Below, piece after piece: positions 9,287 through 17,696 of a stretch of 34,187 nucleotides of DNA. Origin of the DNA: Clostridiales bacterium. GTDB lineage: Bacteria > Bacillota > Clostridia > Christensenellales > CAG-138. Under the pieces are notes generated by a model. It searched no databases. It worked only from the letters and a program-made list of their open reading frames with translations, and was not told where the DNA came from. The number at the start of each line of letters is the position of its first letter. Position 1 is the first letter of the stretch. Position numbers and translations under genes: made by a program. The DNA lies in NCBI GenBank assembly GCA_013824375.1, contig PNNR01000056.1, forward strand, positions 1-34,187, given 5' to 3'.

Positions 9287-10267
9287 TTACACGGTTGCAT
9301 GCGGCGGCATGCCGCGCAGACGATCCCGCAAACGAAAGATTTGGTCAAAACAGCCGACGAGCACGAGCGGAAAGATTACCATCTGGCTCAATACACCCAT
9401 GCTGACATACGCGATCGTGCGAGCGACCGTGCGGTTCTTCTGCATGCGTGAGATAAAGAAATCCACAACGCTGATGCCCTGTACGAACAGCGGAATCCCA
9501 AGCAGGATATTCGCCGTCAAGGAGAAACTCTCGGCAAACACCCATCCGGTGAACTCCAGAACTATCGAGCCGATCAGCATCGCAAATAGCCCAAGCGTCA
9601 TGCTGCGCGGCAGCGTCCAGTCGCGAAAAGCGCGCATGGGTGAAAGTTTGATCTGCGCCTGCTTACGAGAAAGCGCTCGGAAAAACAGCAGGTTGCTCAG
9701 TCCAAGCGCACTTGCGAATACGCACAGTACCGCAACAAACACGATTGGCACCGCTTCATACATCGCGTCCATCATCTGCAGGATGAGCTTGATGCCATCG
9801 GGGTTTATCTGAGAGAGTTGCGCTTCAGAAGCGTGATAAAGAGTCCGCAAATCGCCCATATGCGCCTGAATATCCGCATATGCCGCCCGTCCTTCCAGAA
9901 GGCCCGGCAGGCAGATTGCGCCATACAACGTCAACAAAAACACGCCGCAGAGGATCAACACCGTATCCGAGTTTGTGAATCCATGCGTTAGAAGTAAGCT
10001 TAAGAGAATCGCAACTATGAATGCGCCAACAGTGAGTGCAGCAGCCACGGCCACCGGCTCAAACGTGAATACTCCGTAAGCATAAACCGCAGTCGGCAAA
10101 AGAATCCAATAGGGCTTCGTCCGCACGCCGGCATACGCCCAGAGAGCTGGTGTGATGATCAATAAAGGCGGCACATACGCCGTTAGCACAGCAGCGACGA
10201 CAGCGAGCAGGAGTACCAAAAACCCTTTCCGAGTTTTGTTGATTGATTGTTGGTTAAATTTTTCCAT
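9287..10267 (-). CDS. DUF2232 membrane protein (YybS-like)
   Basis: A 326-residue polytopic membrane protein with about eight hydrophobic segments, matching the DUF2232/YybS family that sits directly upstream of gdpP in Firmicutes. Function is unestablished; its constant neighbour suggests a link to c-di-AMP or to envelope or ribosome assembly. The long hydrophilic loop (about 120-165) is family-typical. The start is chosen from the family-like N-terminus, although no Shine-Dalgarno precedes it: TAAAAT ends exactly 6 bases before the ATG. It is the first gene of the gdpP-rplI-dnaB operon, 59 bases before gdpP. Confidence 0.88.
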   Translation of the reverse strand: MEKFNQQSINKTRKGFLVLLLAVVAAVLTAYVPPLLIITPALWAYAGVRTKPYWILLPTAVYAYGVFTFEPVAVAAALTVGAFIVAILLSLLLTHGFTNSDTVLILCGVFLLTLYGAICLPGLLEGRAAYADIQAHMGDLRTLYHASEAQLSQINPDGIKLILQMMDAMYEAVPIVFVAVLCVFASALGLSNLLFFRALSRKQAQIKLSPMRAFRDWTLPRSMTLGLFAMLIGSIVLEFTGWVFAESFSLTANILLGIPLFVQGISVVDFFISRMQKNRTVARTIAYVSMGVLSQMVIFPLVLVGCFDQIFRLRDRLRGMPPHATV

Positions 10268-10273
10268 GTCATC

Positions 10274-10302
10274 ATTTTATCGTCCACAGCGCAAGAAAGC
10301 AA
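10274..10302 (-). promoter_or_regulatory. Promoter of the DUF2232-gdpP-rplI-dnaB operon, putative leaderless start
   Basis: TTGCTT, 17-base spacer, TAAAAT on the minus strand. The -10 is followed by 6 bases and then the ATG, so the first gene may have no leader. Confidence 0.55.
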
Positions 10303-10353
10303 GGCAAAGGACGCCTTCTCAACAGTATTTGTCCGCTTAAAAATTGTTAGAGT

Positions 10354-10386
10354 TTAAAAAGAGCCGGAGGCGCGCGCTTCCGGCTC
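10354..10386 (-). terminator. Rho-independent terminator of the GH3 gene
   Basis: On the minus strand GAGCCGGA pairs with TCCGGCTC around a GC-rich loop and is followed by five Ts, 24 bases after the GH3 stop. Confidence 0.9.
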
Positions 10387-10409
10387 AAAACAGTTGGGAC
10401 GTCTCGCCG

Positions 10410-11726
10410 TTACGGCGCGGCAGTCGTCCGCGCGGCGACGACAGCTTCTATATCCCACGTGCCCAGCGAGAGCTTCTTGAGCAATACCCGCTTGACGCTT
10501 TCGTCGATGCGCGCCTGCGTGAGCCGCCCGTCCGCCGCGGCGGTGTTGAGCGCCTCGACGATTGCCTGCTGCTTCTCGCTCACCGCGCCGCAGATGATCA
10601 CATCCCCGCCCGCAAGCAGGAAACGCACCGCAGCGTCACCGACCTCGTAACGCGTCGTCAAGCCTTCCATGCGGAAGTCGTCGCTGATGATGAGGCCGTC
10701 AAACCCCATCTCACCGCGTAGAAAGTCCGTTAAAATCGGTTTGCTCATCGAGGCGATGTCCGTGCTATCCAGTGCGGGATAGAGCACATGGCCTATCATG
10801 ATCGCGTCCACGCCGCTTTCGATCGCGCTCACAAACGGCACCAAATCGTAACTCCGGAGCGCTTCGAGCGGCTTGTCCACGACCGGCGTCACCGCGTGGG
10901 AATCCTCGGTTGTGCCGCCGTGCCCCGGAAAGTGCTTCGCGCAGGACAGGCAGCCGCCCGCGTGGAGACCGTCAATAATCGCGCTGCCGATGGCGGAGGT
11001 AATGCTCGCGTCCTCGGATATGATGCGCGTTTCAAGGAACGTGTCCATCGGGTTTTCGGAGATATCCAGCACCGGAGCCAGGTCGATATTGATGCCTACG
11101 CTGACGAGCTTCGCTCCTATCGTCTGAAACTGCTGCATGGCATAGTCCGCATCACGCCGCCGCCCGAGCGAACGCGCGGAGACCGGCTGTGGATTCCAGC
11201 GGAAACGCACGACGCTGCCGCCTTCGACGTCTATGCCGACCAGCGGCGGAATGTCGTTGTTGACTCTCTGCGCAATCCGCGCGGTCAAGGCTTTTGTCTG
11301 GCCGAATCCACCGTCGTTGTTACCGCTCTTAACGTTTGAGCCGTACAGTACCGCGTTGCCAACCGAGTAATTGCCCCAGATTTCTTGAAACGGGTTCTGC
11401 ACATCCGTCGTGCCGGAGAAACCAAACATGACAAGCTGACCCAGTTTTTCCTGCATGGTCATGGTCTTCATGTACGCTTCGACCCATTCCTCATCCGTCA
11501 CGGGAGACGGCTGCTGTGTGGGCGTCGGTTCCGCTGTCGCGGTTGCCTCCGGCGAAGGAGTCGCGGCGGATACGTCCGGCGTGGCGGCCTGTCCATCCGG
11601 CTCCGTTTTCCAAACGTCGTAGTGCAGCGCGGGGATCACACCAAACAACACGCCAGCGCCAAGTCCAAGTATCAGCGCAAGCGCCATCAACACAAAAAAT
11701 ATCTTTTTAAACGCGTTACCGAACAA
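10410..11726 (-). CDS. GH3 beta-N-acetylhexosaminidase-like protein, membrane-anchored
   Basis: With the proposed TTG start this is a 438-residue GH3 enzyme of the NagZ group, which removes N-acetylglucosamine from muropeptides or chitin-type oligosaccharides. Residues 8-31 form a membrane anchor, followed by a Pro/Thr/Ala linker (about 40-75). The catalytic barrel contains KHFPGHG (264-270), the Asp-x-His dyad in EDSHAVTP (D275/H277) and the nucleophile motif ISDDF (348-351). It should act outside the cell in wall turnover. The start is uncertain: the TTG at 11726 has CGGAG 7 bases upstream, while an ATG at 11771 has no site. A 42-codon open frame overlaps this start. The gene has its own promoter and terminator. 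Confidence 0.88.
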   Translation of the reverse strand: MFGNAFKKIFFVLMALALILGLGAGVLFGVIPALHYDVWKTEPDGQAATPDVSAATPSPEATATAEPTPTQQPSPVTDEEWVEAYMKTMTMQEKLGQLVMFGFSGTTDVQNPFQEIWGNYSVGNAVLYGSNVKSGNNDGGFGQTKALTARIAQRVNNDIPPLVGIDVEGGSVVRFRWNPQPVSARSLGRRRDADYAMQQFQTIGAKLVSVGINIDLAPVLDISENPMDTFLETRIISEDASITSAIGSAIIDGLHAGGCLSCAKHFPGHGGTTEDSHAVTPVVDKPLEALRSYDLVPFVSAIESGVDAIMIGHVLYPALDSTDIASMSKPILTDFLRGEMGFDGLIISDDFRMEGLTTRYEVGDAAVRFLLAGGDVIICGAVSEKQQAIVEALNTAAADGRLTQARIDESVKRVLLKKLSLGTWDIEAVVAARTTAAP

Positions 11727-11844
11727 TAGCGTACTCCGTTTCCAACTCTTCAATTCCAAGCTGCAGTGCATTCCGCGAGTTGAGCGTATGCATGTACACA
11801 GTGGAAAGGTAAACAAAACAATCGCGCCGATGCGTGATTTTCAT
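11716..11844 (-). CDS. Possible 42-codon leader ORF upstream of the GH3 gene
   Basis: ATG with AAAAAGG 8 bases upstream opens a 42-codon frame whose TAA overlaps the TTG start of the GH3 gene by 11 bases. This arrangement could couple or gate GH3 translation. Against it, the TATAAT that looks like the promoter -10 lies only 2 bases before this ATG, so a transcript from that promoter would begin inside the frame. I do not recognise the peptide. Confidence 0.2.
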   Translation of the reverse strand: MKITHRRDCFVYLSTVYMHTLNSRNALQLGIEELETEYAIVR

Positions 11845-11846
11845 TT

Positions 11847-11876
11847 ATTATACCTTTTTTCTTAAAAAAAAGTAAA
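11847..11876 (-). promoter_or_regulatory. Promoter of the GH3 gene
   Basis: TTTACT, 18-base spacer, TATAAT on the minus strand, about 120 bases before the proposed TTG start. Confidence 0.55.
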
Positions 11877-11997
11877 CCTCGCGTTGTGAAACGCAACACA
11901 ATTCAATCACTTGTTAAAAAGAAGCAGTAACCTCTCGTAAAAAGCGAATCAGCCCCGCTTATTTTCATCGCCGGTGACCGGCAAAGCCGCATTTGCC

Positions 11998-12027
11998 TTG
12001 CAAACCACCGTCAAAGCGTACTACAAT
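11998..12027 (+). promoter_or_regulatory. Promoter of the M3B peptidase gene
   Basis: TTGCAA, 18-base spacer, TACAAT, followed by a leader of about 57 bases to the ATG at 12091. Confidence 0.5.
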
Positions 12028-12090
12028 AGCTATATATCCGCCGGTTTTCCGCGCGGAAATCATTTGAAAACGGGAGCGAAACAGCGAACG

Positions 12091-13803
12091 ATGGACAACA
12101 TGACAAACGTACTGACAATGGATAACTTTTCGAAGATCGAATATAAGCGTCCGGACATGGGCGCGCTTAAAAAGAAGCTCAAATCGCTGCTCCGCGCGCT
12201 GAAAAAGGCGAAATCCTATGAGGAAGCGCGCGCAGCGTATCTCGCCTCGCAAACAGAAACCGGCCATCTTGAGACAAGCTATGTCGTGGCGAGCATCCGC
12301 AACACGCTGGATACCACGGACAAGTTCTACGACGGCGAGATGCAGTTCTTCAACCGCGCCGTGGCACAGCTGATGCCGCTGAGCAAAGCCTTTACCGAAG
12401 CGCTGCTGCGTTCGCCGTATCGCACGCAGTTTGAACTCGAGTTTGGCAAGCAGCTCTTTACGCTCGCCGAGATCGACCACAAGACCCAGAGTGTGAGGAT
12501 CATCCCCGACCTGATTCTGCAGGGCAATCTGGAGAACGTCTATAAAAAGACCACCGCCGCCTGCAAAACCATTTTCCGCGGCAAGGAGGTCAACTTCTAC
12601 GGTCTGCTCAAGCACATGGAAAGCCCCGACCGCGAGGAGCGCAGGGAAGCATACCTCGCCTGGGCGAAACTTTACGAAGGTATCTCCGAGAAGCTCGACG
12701 CGCAGTACGACAAGCTCATTAAAGTCCGCATCCGCATGGCGAAAAAACTGGGGCTGGCGGATTATACCGCGCTGGGTTACCTCAACATGCACCGCGCGGA
12801 CTACGGCCCCGCCGAAGTCGCGCGCTTCCGTGAGCAGGTGCGTACCGTCATCGTGCCCGCGGTCGCAAAACTGCGGGAAGCGCAGGCCAAGCGCCTCGGC
12901 GTCGAAAAACTCAAATATTATGATGAAACCTGCATCTTCCCGGACGGCAACGCGGACCCCGTCGGCGGTGAGAGCGTGCTCATCCCCATCGCGCAGCGTA
13001 TGTACCGCGAGATCTCGCCCGAGACCGGAGAGTTCTTCGACTTTTTGTCCGGTCACGGCCTGTTTGACCTGGAAACGCGCCCCGGCAAGCACCTCGGCGG
13101 TTACTGCACATATCTGCCGGACTACAAGGCGCCGTTTATCTTCTCGAATTTCAACGGAACCGCGGCGGACGTCAACGTGCTCACGCACGAGGCCGGCCAT
13201 GCGTTTGCGGGCTATACCGCCATGCGCAGCCAGCCGCTCTCCGTCTTTCTGAGCTCCACGAGCGAAGTCAACGAGATCCACTCCATGACGATGGAGCATT
13301 TTGCGTATCCGTATCTCAAGGACTTCTTCGGGCAGGACAAGGTTGACAAGGCGAAATACGCCCATCTTGCCGCGTCGCTTGCGACGATTCCGTATCTCGT
13401 GAGCGTTGACGAGTTCCAGCACCGTGTCTATGAAAAGCCCGCGATGAGCGCGAAGGAACGCAGGGCGGTCTGGCACGAGATCGAAGAAAAATATCTGCCT
13501 TGGCGGGATTACGACGGCGTGCCGTTCCTCGCGGAAGGCGGATTCTGGATGCAGAAGCAGCACGTCTTCCTCTATCCGTTCTATTATGTGGACTACGCGC
13601 TCGCGCAGGTCTGCGCCTTTGAGCTGTACGGCAGGATGAAGCAGGATCACAAGGCTGCGTGGGAATCCTATCTCGCGCTCTGCCGCGCGGGCGGAAGCAA
13701 AGGGTACTTCGATCTGCTCAAGATAGCGAATCTCGATATCCCGTTTGAAGACGGCAGCGTCGAGAAAGCCGTCCGCCATGTCATTAACGAACTCGCTCTG
13801 TAA
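12091..13803 (+). CDS. pepF: M3B family oligoendopeptidase (PepF-like)
   Basis: A 570-residue cytoplasmic zinc metallopeptidase that cleaves short peptides. The HEAGH zinc motif is at residues 366-370, inside the typical NVLTHEAGHAFAGY context. The downstream glutamate ligand region follows (SEVNEIHSMTMEHF). The C-terminal FYYVDYALAQ block is typical of the family. Length is normal for M3B enzymes (about 560-600). The frame is open back to 11974, but the predicted transcription start near 12034 and the family N-terminus favour ATG 12091 or 12100. A Shine-Dalgarno is weak at both (GGGAG lies 14 bases away). It is monocistronic, divergent from the GH3 gene and followed by a terminator. Confidence 0.93.
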   Translation: MDNMTNVLTMDNFSKIEYKRPDMGALKKKLKSLLRALKKAKSYEEARAAYLASQTETGHLETSYVVASIRNTLDTTDKFYDGEMQFFNRAVAQLMPLSKAFTEALLRSPYRTQFELEFGKQLFTLAEIDHKTQSVRIIPDLILQGNLENVYKKTTAACKTIFRGKEVNFYGLLKHMESPDREERREAYLAWAKLYEGISEKLDAQYDKLIKVRIRMAKKLGLADYTALGYLNMHRADYGPAEVARFREQVRTVIVPAVAKLREAQAKRLGVEKLKYYDETCIFPDGNADPVGGESVLIPIAQRMYREISPETGEFFDFLSGHGLFDLETRPGKHLGGYCTYLPDYKAPFIFSNFNGTAADVNVLTHEAGHAFAGYTAMRSQPLSVFLSSTSEVNEIHSMTMEHFAYPYLKDFFGQDKVDKAKYAHLAASLATIPYLVSVDEFQHRVYEKPAMSAKERRAVWHEIEEKYLPWRDYDGVPFLAEGGFWMQKQHVFLYPFYYVDYALAQVCAFELYGRMKQDHKAAWESYLALCRAGGSKGYFDLLKIANLDIPFEDGSVEKAVRHVINELAL

Positions 13804-13844
13804 AGCCGGATTGTCTGGCTGCAACAGTTTCGGAATATCTCCGC

Positions 13845-13876
13845 AAAAAAACCTGCGACAATTGTTGCAGGTTTTT
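13845..13876 (+). terminator. Terminator after pepF, probably bidirectional
   Basis: AAACCTGC pairs with GCAGGTTT, extended by ACA/TGT at the tip. It is flanked by As on the left and Ts on the right, so it can also stop the convergent PlsY-paralogue transcript. Confidence 0.85.
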
Positions 13877-13956
13877 ATAATGGTATCGCAGACTGTTTGT
13901 CCGCATGAATCATTCGTATACAGGAGACCCCGTCGCAAGCGAAATGCCGAAACATG

Positions 13957-14595
13957 CTATTCGGACAGGTGTTCCATTTGTTCGGTTTTGTTTTGATCCC
14001 GCGAAAAAAGAGGGATTTTCGCGTCACGCCAGTTTCTGAACCCTACCAGCAGAGCGATGAGCGCGCAGCCAACCTTGATGGAAAGCGTGTTTTTCATCAA
14101 TATGGCAGCCAGCGCGAACGCGGAAAAAGCCGCGATGGTGCGCCGTTCGTTGATATGAAGCGGCAAGAGCAGGGTGATGAGATATGCCGCCGCCAGCACG
14201 AACACCACCAACTGTCCGGGTACCAGCGCAAGCAAAACGCCAAAACTGGCCGCGATCCCCTTCCCGCCGCGAAACCGTTTCAGCGGCGAAAACACGTGCC
14301 CCGCAACAGGCGCGAGCATGACGGCCGCAAACGCGGGGGAATCCGGGGACACGACGCGGCTGGCCAGCAAAACGGGTAAATAACCTTTGAGGATGTCCAA
14401 CACGAGGCAGCAAATGCCGACCGGCACGCCTCCGTATAGAAACGCATTGTATGCGCCGGGGTTTTTATCTGCGCTGACGTGTGTCACGTCAACGCCTTTG
14501 AACAGTTTTGGAATATATGCGCTGTAGAGCACGGAGCCGGAAGCAAACCCTGCCACAACGCAGATTAGCGTGTTAAGGACTTCTTCGGCTGCCAT
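13957..14595 (-). CDS. PlsY-type glycerol-3-phosphate acyltransferase paralogue
   Basis: A 212-residue polytopic membrane protein of the PlsY family (acyl-phosphate:glycerol-3-phosphate acyltransferases). Conserved parts are visible: LDILKG (66-71) and GHVFSPLKRFRGGKGIA (99-115). The usual SGNPGATN motif is replaced by ADKNPGAYNAF (42-52), so this is a divergent paralogue whose acceptor may not be glycerol-3-phosphate. AAAGGA lies about 8 bases before ATG 14595, which I prefer to ATG 14604. The start overlaps the end of the glycosyltransferase gene by 23 bases. It is the last gene of a three-gene operon with a radical SAM protein and a glycolipid-type glycosyltransferase, which points to an acyl-lipid substrate. 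Confidence 0.85.
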   Translation of the reverse strand: MAAEEVLNTLICVVAGFASGSVLYSAYIPKLFKGVDVTHVSADKNPGAYNAFLYGGVPVGICCLVLDILKGYLPVLLASRVVSPDSPAFAAVMLAPVAGHVFSPLKRFRGGKGIAASFGVLLALVPGQLVVFVLAAAYLITLLLPLHINERRTIAAFSAFALAAILMKNTLSIKVGCALIALLVGFRNWRDAKIPLFSRDQNKTEQMEHLSE

Positions 14596-15715
14596 ATGCG
14601 CCATCCTTTCCCGCGCGCAGGATCTCGCGCGCAATATCGTCCGCAGCCCGCGCGTTGACGCGCAGACTTTGCATGTTACGCATTGTTTGCTGAGCCGCCT
14701 CATTGTCCAGCAAAGCCAGCGCTGCATTTACCGCCGCATCGGGCGCGAACGCGCGGCTCGCAAGCCCCAATTGCTCAAAATAGGCCGCATTGCAGGTTTC
14801 GCAGCCCGGGATCGGTGCGGTCAGAACCAGCGGCACCTGCTTCACCGCCGCTTCCGTGCAAGTAAGCCCGCCGGGTTTGGTCATTAGTACGTCACAGGCT
14901 TCCATCCAGAGCGCGACCTGATCCGTGTAACCGATCACCCGAAGCCGTCCGTCCTGTGAAAAGTGTTTCTGAAGGTGTCTTTTTAACGATTCGTTGCTGC
15001 CGCACAGAGCGGCAACCGATACTCCCTCCGGCGCGTGTTTGAGCAACTCGCGCACCACGGCGGCCATCCTGCCGCCGCCCATGCTGCCGCCCATAACCGT
15101 GATCAGCCGTGTGCCCGGCGCGATGCCGAGCCGCTCCCGTGCGGTGATTTTCCCTTGCTGAGCCCGCGCCGTGCGCCGCACGGGGATGCCGTAAGGCAAA
15201 AGTTGCTCGCGTGGCACCCCTTTTTTCAGGAATATTTCGGATATCCGCTCAGACGGTGTAAAATACACGTCCGGACGCGTTTCTTCCCAGAAAGGGCTGC
15301 AGGTATAATCCGTCATAACGGCAAAAAACGGGATTTTGAGCATTCCGCGACGCCTGAGGTATGTCAGCGTTTCCGCCGGGTAAAGATGCGAAGTCACGAC
15401 CGCGTCATACTCACCCTGCCGGATATGCTCGCCCAACAACCCCGCATATTTTGCCTGCGCCCAGTAAACCGGTGATCGCCCGTTTCGCGAACTGATCGCA
15501 TTCGCTATCCGGTACGCTGCGCCAAACAGATGCGGCGCGAACACTGCGGAGCGGATATACGCGTTAGCCGTTTTCAGCGCAGCGCGTTCGCTTTTGAGAG
15601 ATATATGGTCAAGCATCGTACAATCCGCGCCACAGGCGGCAAGCGCCTCCCTCAGCGCCTCTGCGGCCGTGTTGTGTCCTTGACCCATCGAGCAGGACAA
15701 GATGAGTACCTTCAT
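14573..15715 (-). CDS. MGDG synthase / GT28-like glycolipid glycosyltransferase
   Basis: A 380-residue GT-B glycosyltransferase related to plant MGDG synthase, Bacillus UgtP and MurG. The N-terminal lipid-acceptor domain has the MGQGHNTAAEA motif (10-20). The C-terminal nucleotide-sugar domain has GGSMGGGR (209-216) and TKPGGLTCTEA (279-289). It should transfer glucose or galactose from a UDP-sugar to diacylglycerol or a similar lipid at the cytoplasmic face of the membrane. The ATG follows a G-rich site (GGGGGGAG, 2-4 bases away). It lies 34 bases after the radical SAM gene and overlaps the PlsY paralogue, so the three are co-translated. Sugar and acceptor are not determinable by eye. Confidence 0.88.
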   Translation of the reverse strand: MKVLILSCSMGQGHNTAAEALREALAACGADCTMLDHISLKSERAALKTANAYIRSAVFAPHLFGAAYRIANAISSRNGRSPVYWAQAKYAGLLGEHIRQGEYDAVVTSHLYPAETLTYLRRRGMLKIPFFAVMTDYTCSPFWEETRPDVYFTPSERISEIFLKKGVPREQLLPYGIPVRRTARAQQGKITARERLGIAPGTRLITVMGGSMGGGRMAAVVRELLKHAPEGVSVAALCGSNESLKRHLQKHFSQDGRLRVIGYTDQVALWMEACDVLMTKPGGLTCTEAAVKQVPLVLTAPIPGCETCNAAYFEQLGLASRAFAPDAAVNAALALLDNEAAQQTMRNMQSLRVNARAADDIAREILRAGKDGAYGSRRSP

Positions 15716-15749
15716 GTCTCCCCCCTTTTTTCACCGTTGAAATGTCATT

Positions 15750-17105
15750 TCACCCCGCCTTTGGATGCGATCTTTCCCAAAGTTTCGCTGCTACCGGCGC
15801 CCATTCCTCTGCGCGCTGTATGCATCTGCCGCAATAATCCCTCGCGTCTTCCGGTGCGCGCACTTGTGTCGAATGCGAGCTCGTGCGTTCCACCATATCC
15901 CTCAGCATATCGGGATTGTCCAATACGGGGCACGGGCGCAGCATATTTTCGTTAAACGGCTGATTCGCGTGATACTGCATGAAAAGCGGGCTGCGAAGCG
16001 CTTCCAGCAGCGTTTTCTCGCGGATATTGGAGTCCGAGTAATGTACAAACGCACAAGGTTCGATTTCGCCGCCGGCGCTGATGTGCAGGTATCCCCGCCC
16101 GCCCGCAACGCAGCCTTTTACGGATTCGCCGTCATTCCAGAAGTCGATGGTAAACAACGGTTTGGTTTTTCGATATCCGCGCAGCTTTTCATACATCTGC
16201 ATTCGCTGCTCCGCGTTTACCATGAGCTCCGGCATGGCATTCTGCCCGACGGGCATATAGGTAAAGAACCAGGCAAATTTCGCGCCCCAGTCCAGGATGG
16301 CGTCAAAGTATGCTTCGCTGCTGACTGCGTCTATGTTTTTACTCGTATAGCAGCAGGATACGCCGAAGAGCAGCTTCTTTTCCTTCAAAATCCGCATCGC
16401 CCGTATCACGGCATCATATGTCCCTTCACCGCGCCGGAAATCCGTCTCCTGCTTGAACCCCTCCACGCTGATTGCGGGAATAAAATTCTTCACCCGGAGC
16501 ATATCGTTGACAAACGATTCGTCGATGAGCGTTCCGTTCGTAAACGCCAGAAACGCGCATTCCGGGTGTCGTTCGCAAAGCGTGATGATGTCCTTTTTTC
16601 GTACCAGCGGTTCACCGCCGGAGTAGATGTAAATGTAGCAGCCGAGTTTTTTGCCTTGTTGAATAATGTTTTCCAGTTCGTCAAGTGAAAGGTTCAGTTG
16701 ATTCCCGTATTCGGATGCCCAACAACCGACGCAGTTAAGATTGCAGGCACTCGTCGGATCTACAAGAATCGCCCACGGAATGTTGCATCCGTACTTTTTA
16801 CGGCTTCTGTCCTTCCTTCCGATGCTTACGAGCGATCCGTTGATGACGATCGTTTCAAACAGCCGCTGCCGCACGCCTGCATCAATGTCCGTCCATAAGC
16901 TCACCAGCAACTGATGCCAATTGCTGTTTTCGTCTTCGAACACCTTTCGTATCGCCTTGGATTGTCTCGTGACCGCATTGCCCCTGTCATGTTTTTCCAA
17001 CCAGTCCAGCACCTTTGGCACATTTGTGATCGGATCGCTGCTCATATAGGACAGCACTTGCCGATAGACGAATGCCATGATGCCTTCCGTTATCGTTCTA
17101 ATCAT
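15750..17105 (-). CDS. Radical SAM protein with C-terminal SPASM-like cysteines
   Basis: A 451-residue radical SAM enzyme. The 4Fe-4S/SAM motif CNLNCVGCW places C121, C125 and C128 in CxxxCxxC spacing, followed by the SGGEPL motif. A helical N-terminal extension (1-105) precedes the barrel. The C-terminal part has several cysteines (GCVAGG, EPCAF, RPCPV, YCGRC) that fit auxiliary cluster binding of SPASM type. The substrate is unknown. The operon partners (glycolipid glycosyltransferase, PlsY paralogue) argue for a lipid rather than a peptide; no RiPP precursor is seen nearby. ATG 17105 is preferred because GAGG lies 6 bases upstream, whereas at ATG 17111 the site would abut the codon. It is the first gene of the operon. 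Confidence 0.88.
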   Translation of the reverse strand: MIRTITEGIMAFVYRQVLSYMSSDPITNVPKVLDWLEKHDRGNAVTRQSKAIRKVFEDENSNWHQLLVSLWTDIDAGVRQRLFETIVINGSLVSIGRKDRSRKKYGCNIPWAILVDPTSACNLNCVGCWASEYGNQLNLSLDELENIIQQGKKLGCYIYIYSGGEPLVRKKDIITLCERHPECAFLAFTNGTLIDESFVNDMLRVKNFIPAISVEGFKQETDFRRGEGTYDAVIRAMRILKEKKLLFGVSCCYTSKNIDAVSSEAYFDAILDWGAKFAWFFTYMPVGQNAMPELMVNAEQRMQMYEKLRGYRKTKPLFTIDFWNDGESVKGCVAGGRGYLHISAGGEIEPCAFVHYSDSNIREKTLLEALRSPLFMQYHANQPFNENMLRPCPVLDNPDMLRDMVERTSSHSTQVRAPEDARDYCGRCIQRAEEWAPVAAKLWERSHPKAG

Positions 17106-17354
17106 GTTCATCCTCTCTTTCCGGCTCGTTCACCTTTTTGCGCTTTTACTCTTTTGTCATCCGCCGAATGGGCTCTCCTTCTGTATAACGTTTTCGTCAA
17201 TTATTGTGCGAGCTACGTTTTCGCGACGTATACCAAAGCAGTCTGTCGATAATCCCGTATTCTGTTCGTTTGCCAAGGCGGTCACTCAACATTTCGATTT
17301 TTTCATCAAGAGTTGCTAAAAAATATGGTTCTGCTAGACATGATCAACTAATAT

Positions 17355-17382
17355 ATTATACGTCTTGCTTAATCCCCGTCAA
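17355..17382 (-). promoter_or_regulatory. Promoter of the radical SAM lipid-type operon
   Basis: TTGACG, 16-base spacer, TATAAT on the minus strand, a near-consensus sigma-A promoter. Its start would give an unusually long leader of about 240 bases. Confidence 0.65.
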
Positions 17383-17666
17383 CACAGTACGTTTTTCCGC
17401 TTGTTTATGATCACCTCGCTCTGTTTCAGAATATTACTCTAGCCTTTCATTTTGATTGACACACAGTTTGAGGATTTATATTTGCGTTGATCTAGTTCGT
17501 CTCCAAATCGCCACGTCAAACTAGCCATACACTGTCCATTCGAGTATTAATTTTTTATAGTGCCTGTGTCAGTTTGGCGGGCACGCTGCGCAGGGCGCTT
17601 TCGCTGAATCGCGTAAAAATCCATACGTCCATAGATGTAAACAAGTTGTGAGTTTTGGCGTTTCGA

Positions 17667-17696
17667 TTGAATCAGGGTGATTTGTTATGGTATCAT
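17667..17696 (+). promoter_or_regulatory. Promoter of the LCP gene
   Basis: TTGAAT, 18-base spacer ending in TGG, then TATCAT, so it has an extended -10. The leader is about 45 bases and carries GAGGAG. Confidence 0.65.

Larger units (their letters stand above)
11727..12090. other. Divergent intergenic region between GH3 and pepF
   Basis: This region holds the two divergent promoters listed separately, a short GCGTT/AACGC hairpin near 11880, and the possible leader ORF at 11716-11844. Nothing else is recognisable. Confidence 0.6.

Noticed and set aside
11965-13938. A 657-codon open frame on the minus strand opposite the pepF gene
   Set aside because: It is a shadow of pepF created by GC-rich third positions. 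Its composition (Arg, His and Val rich, no recognisable domain) is typical of antisense frames, while the plus-strand protein has a full M3B motif set.
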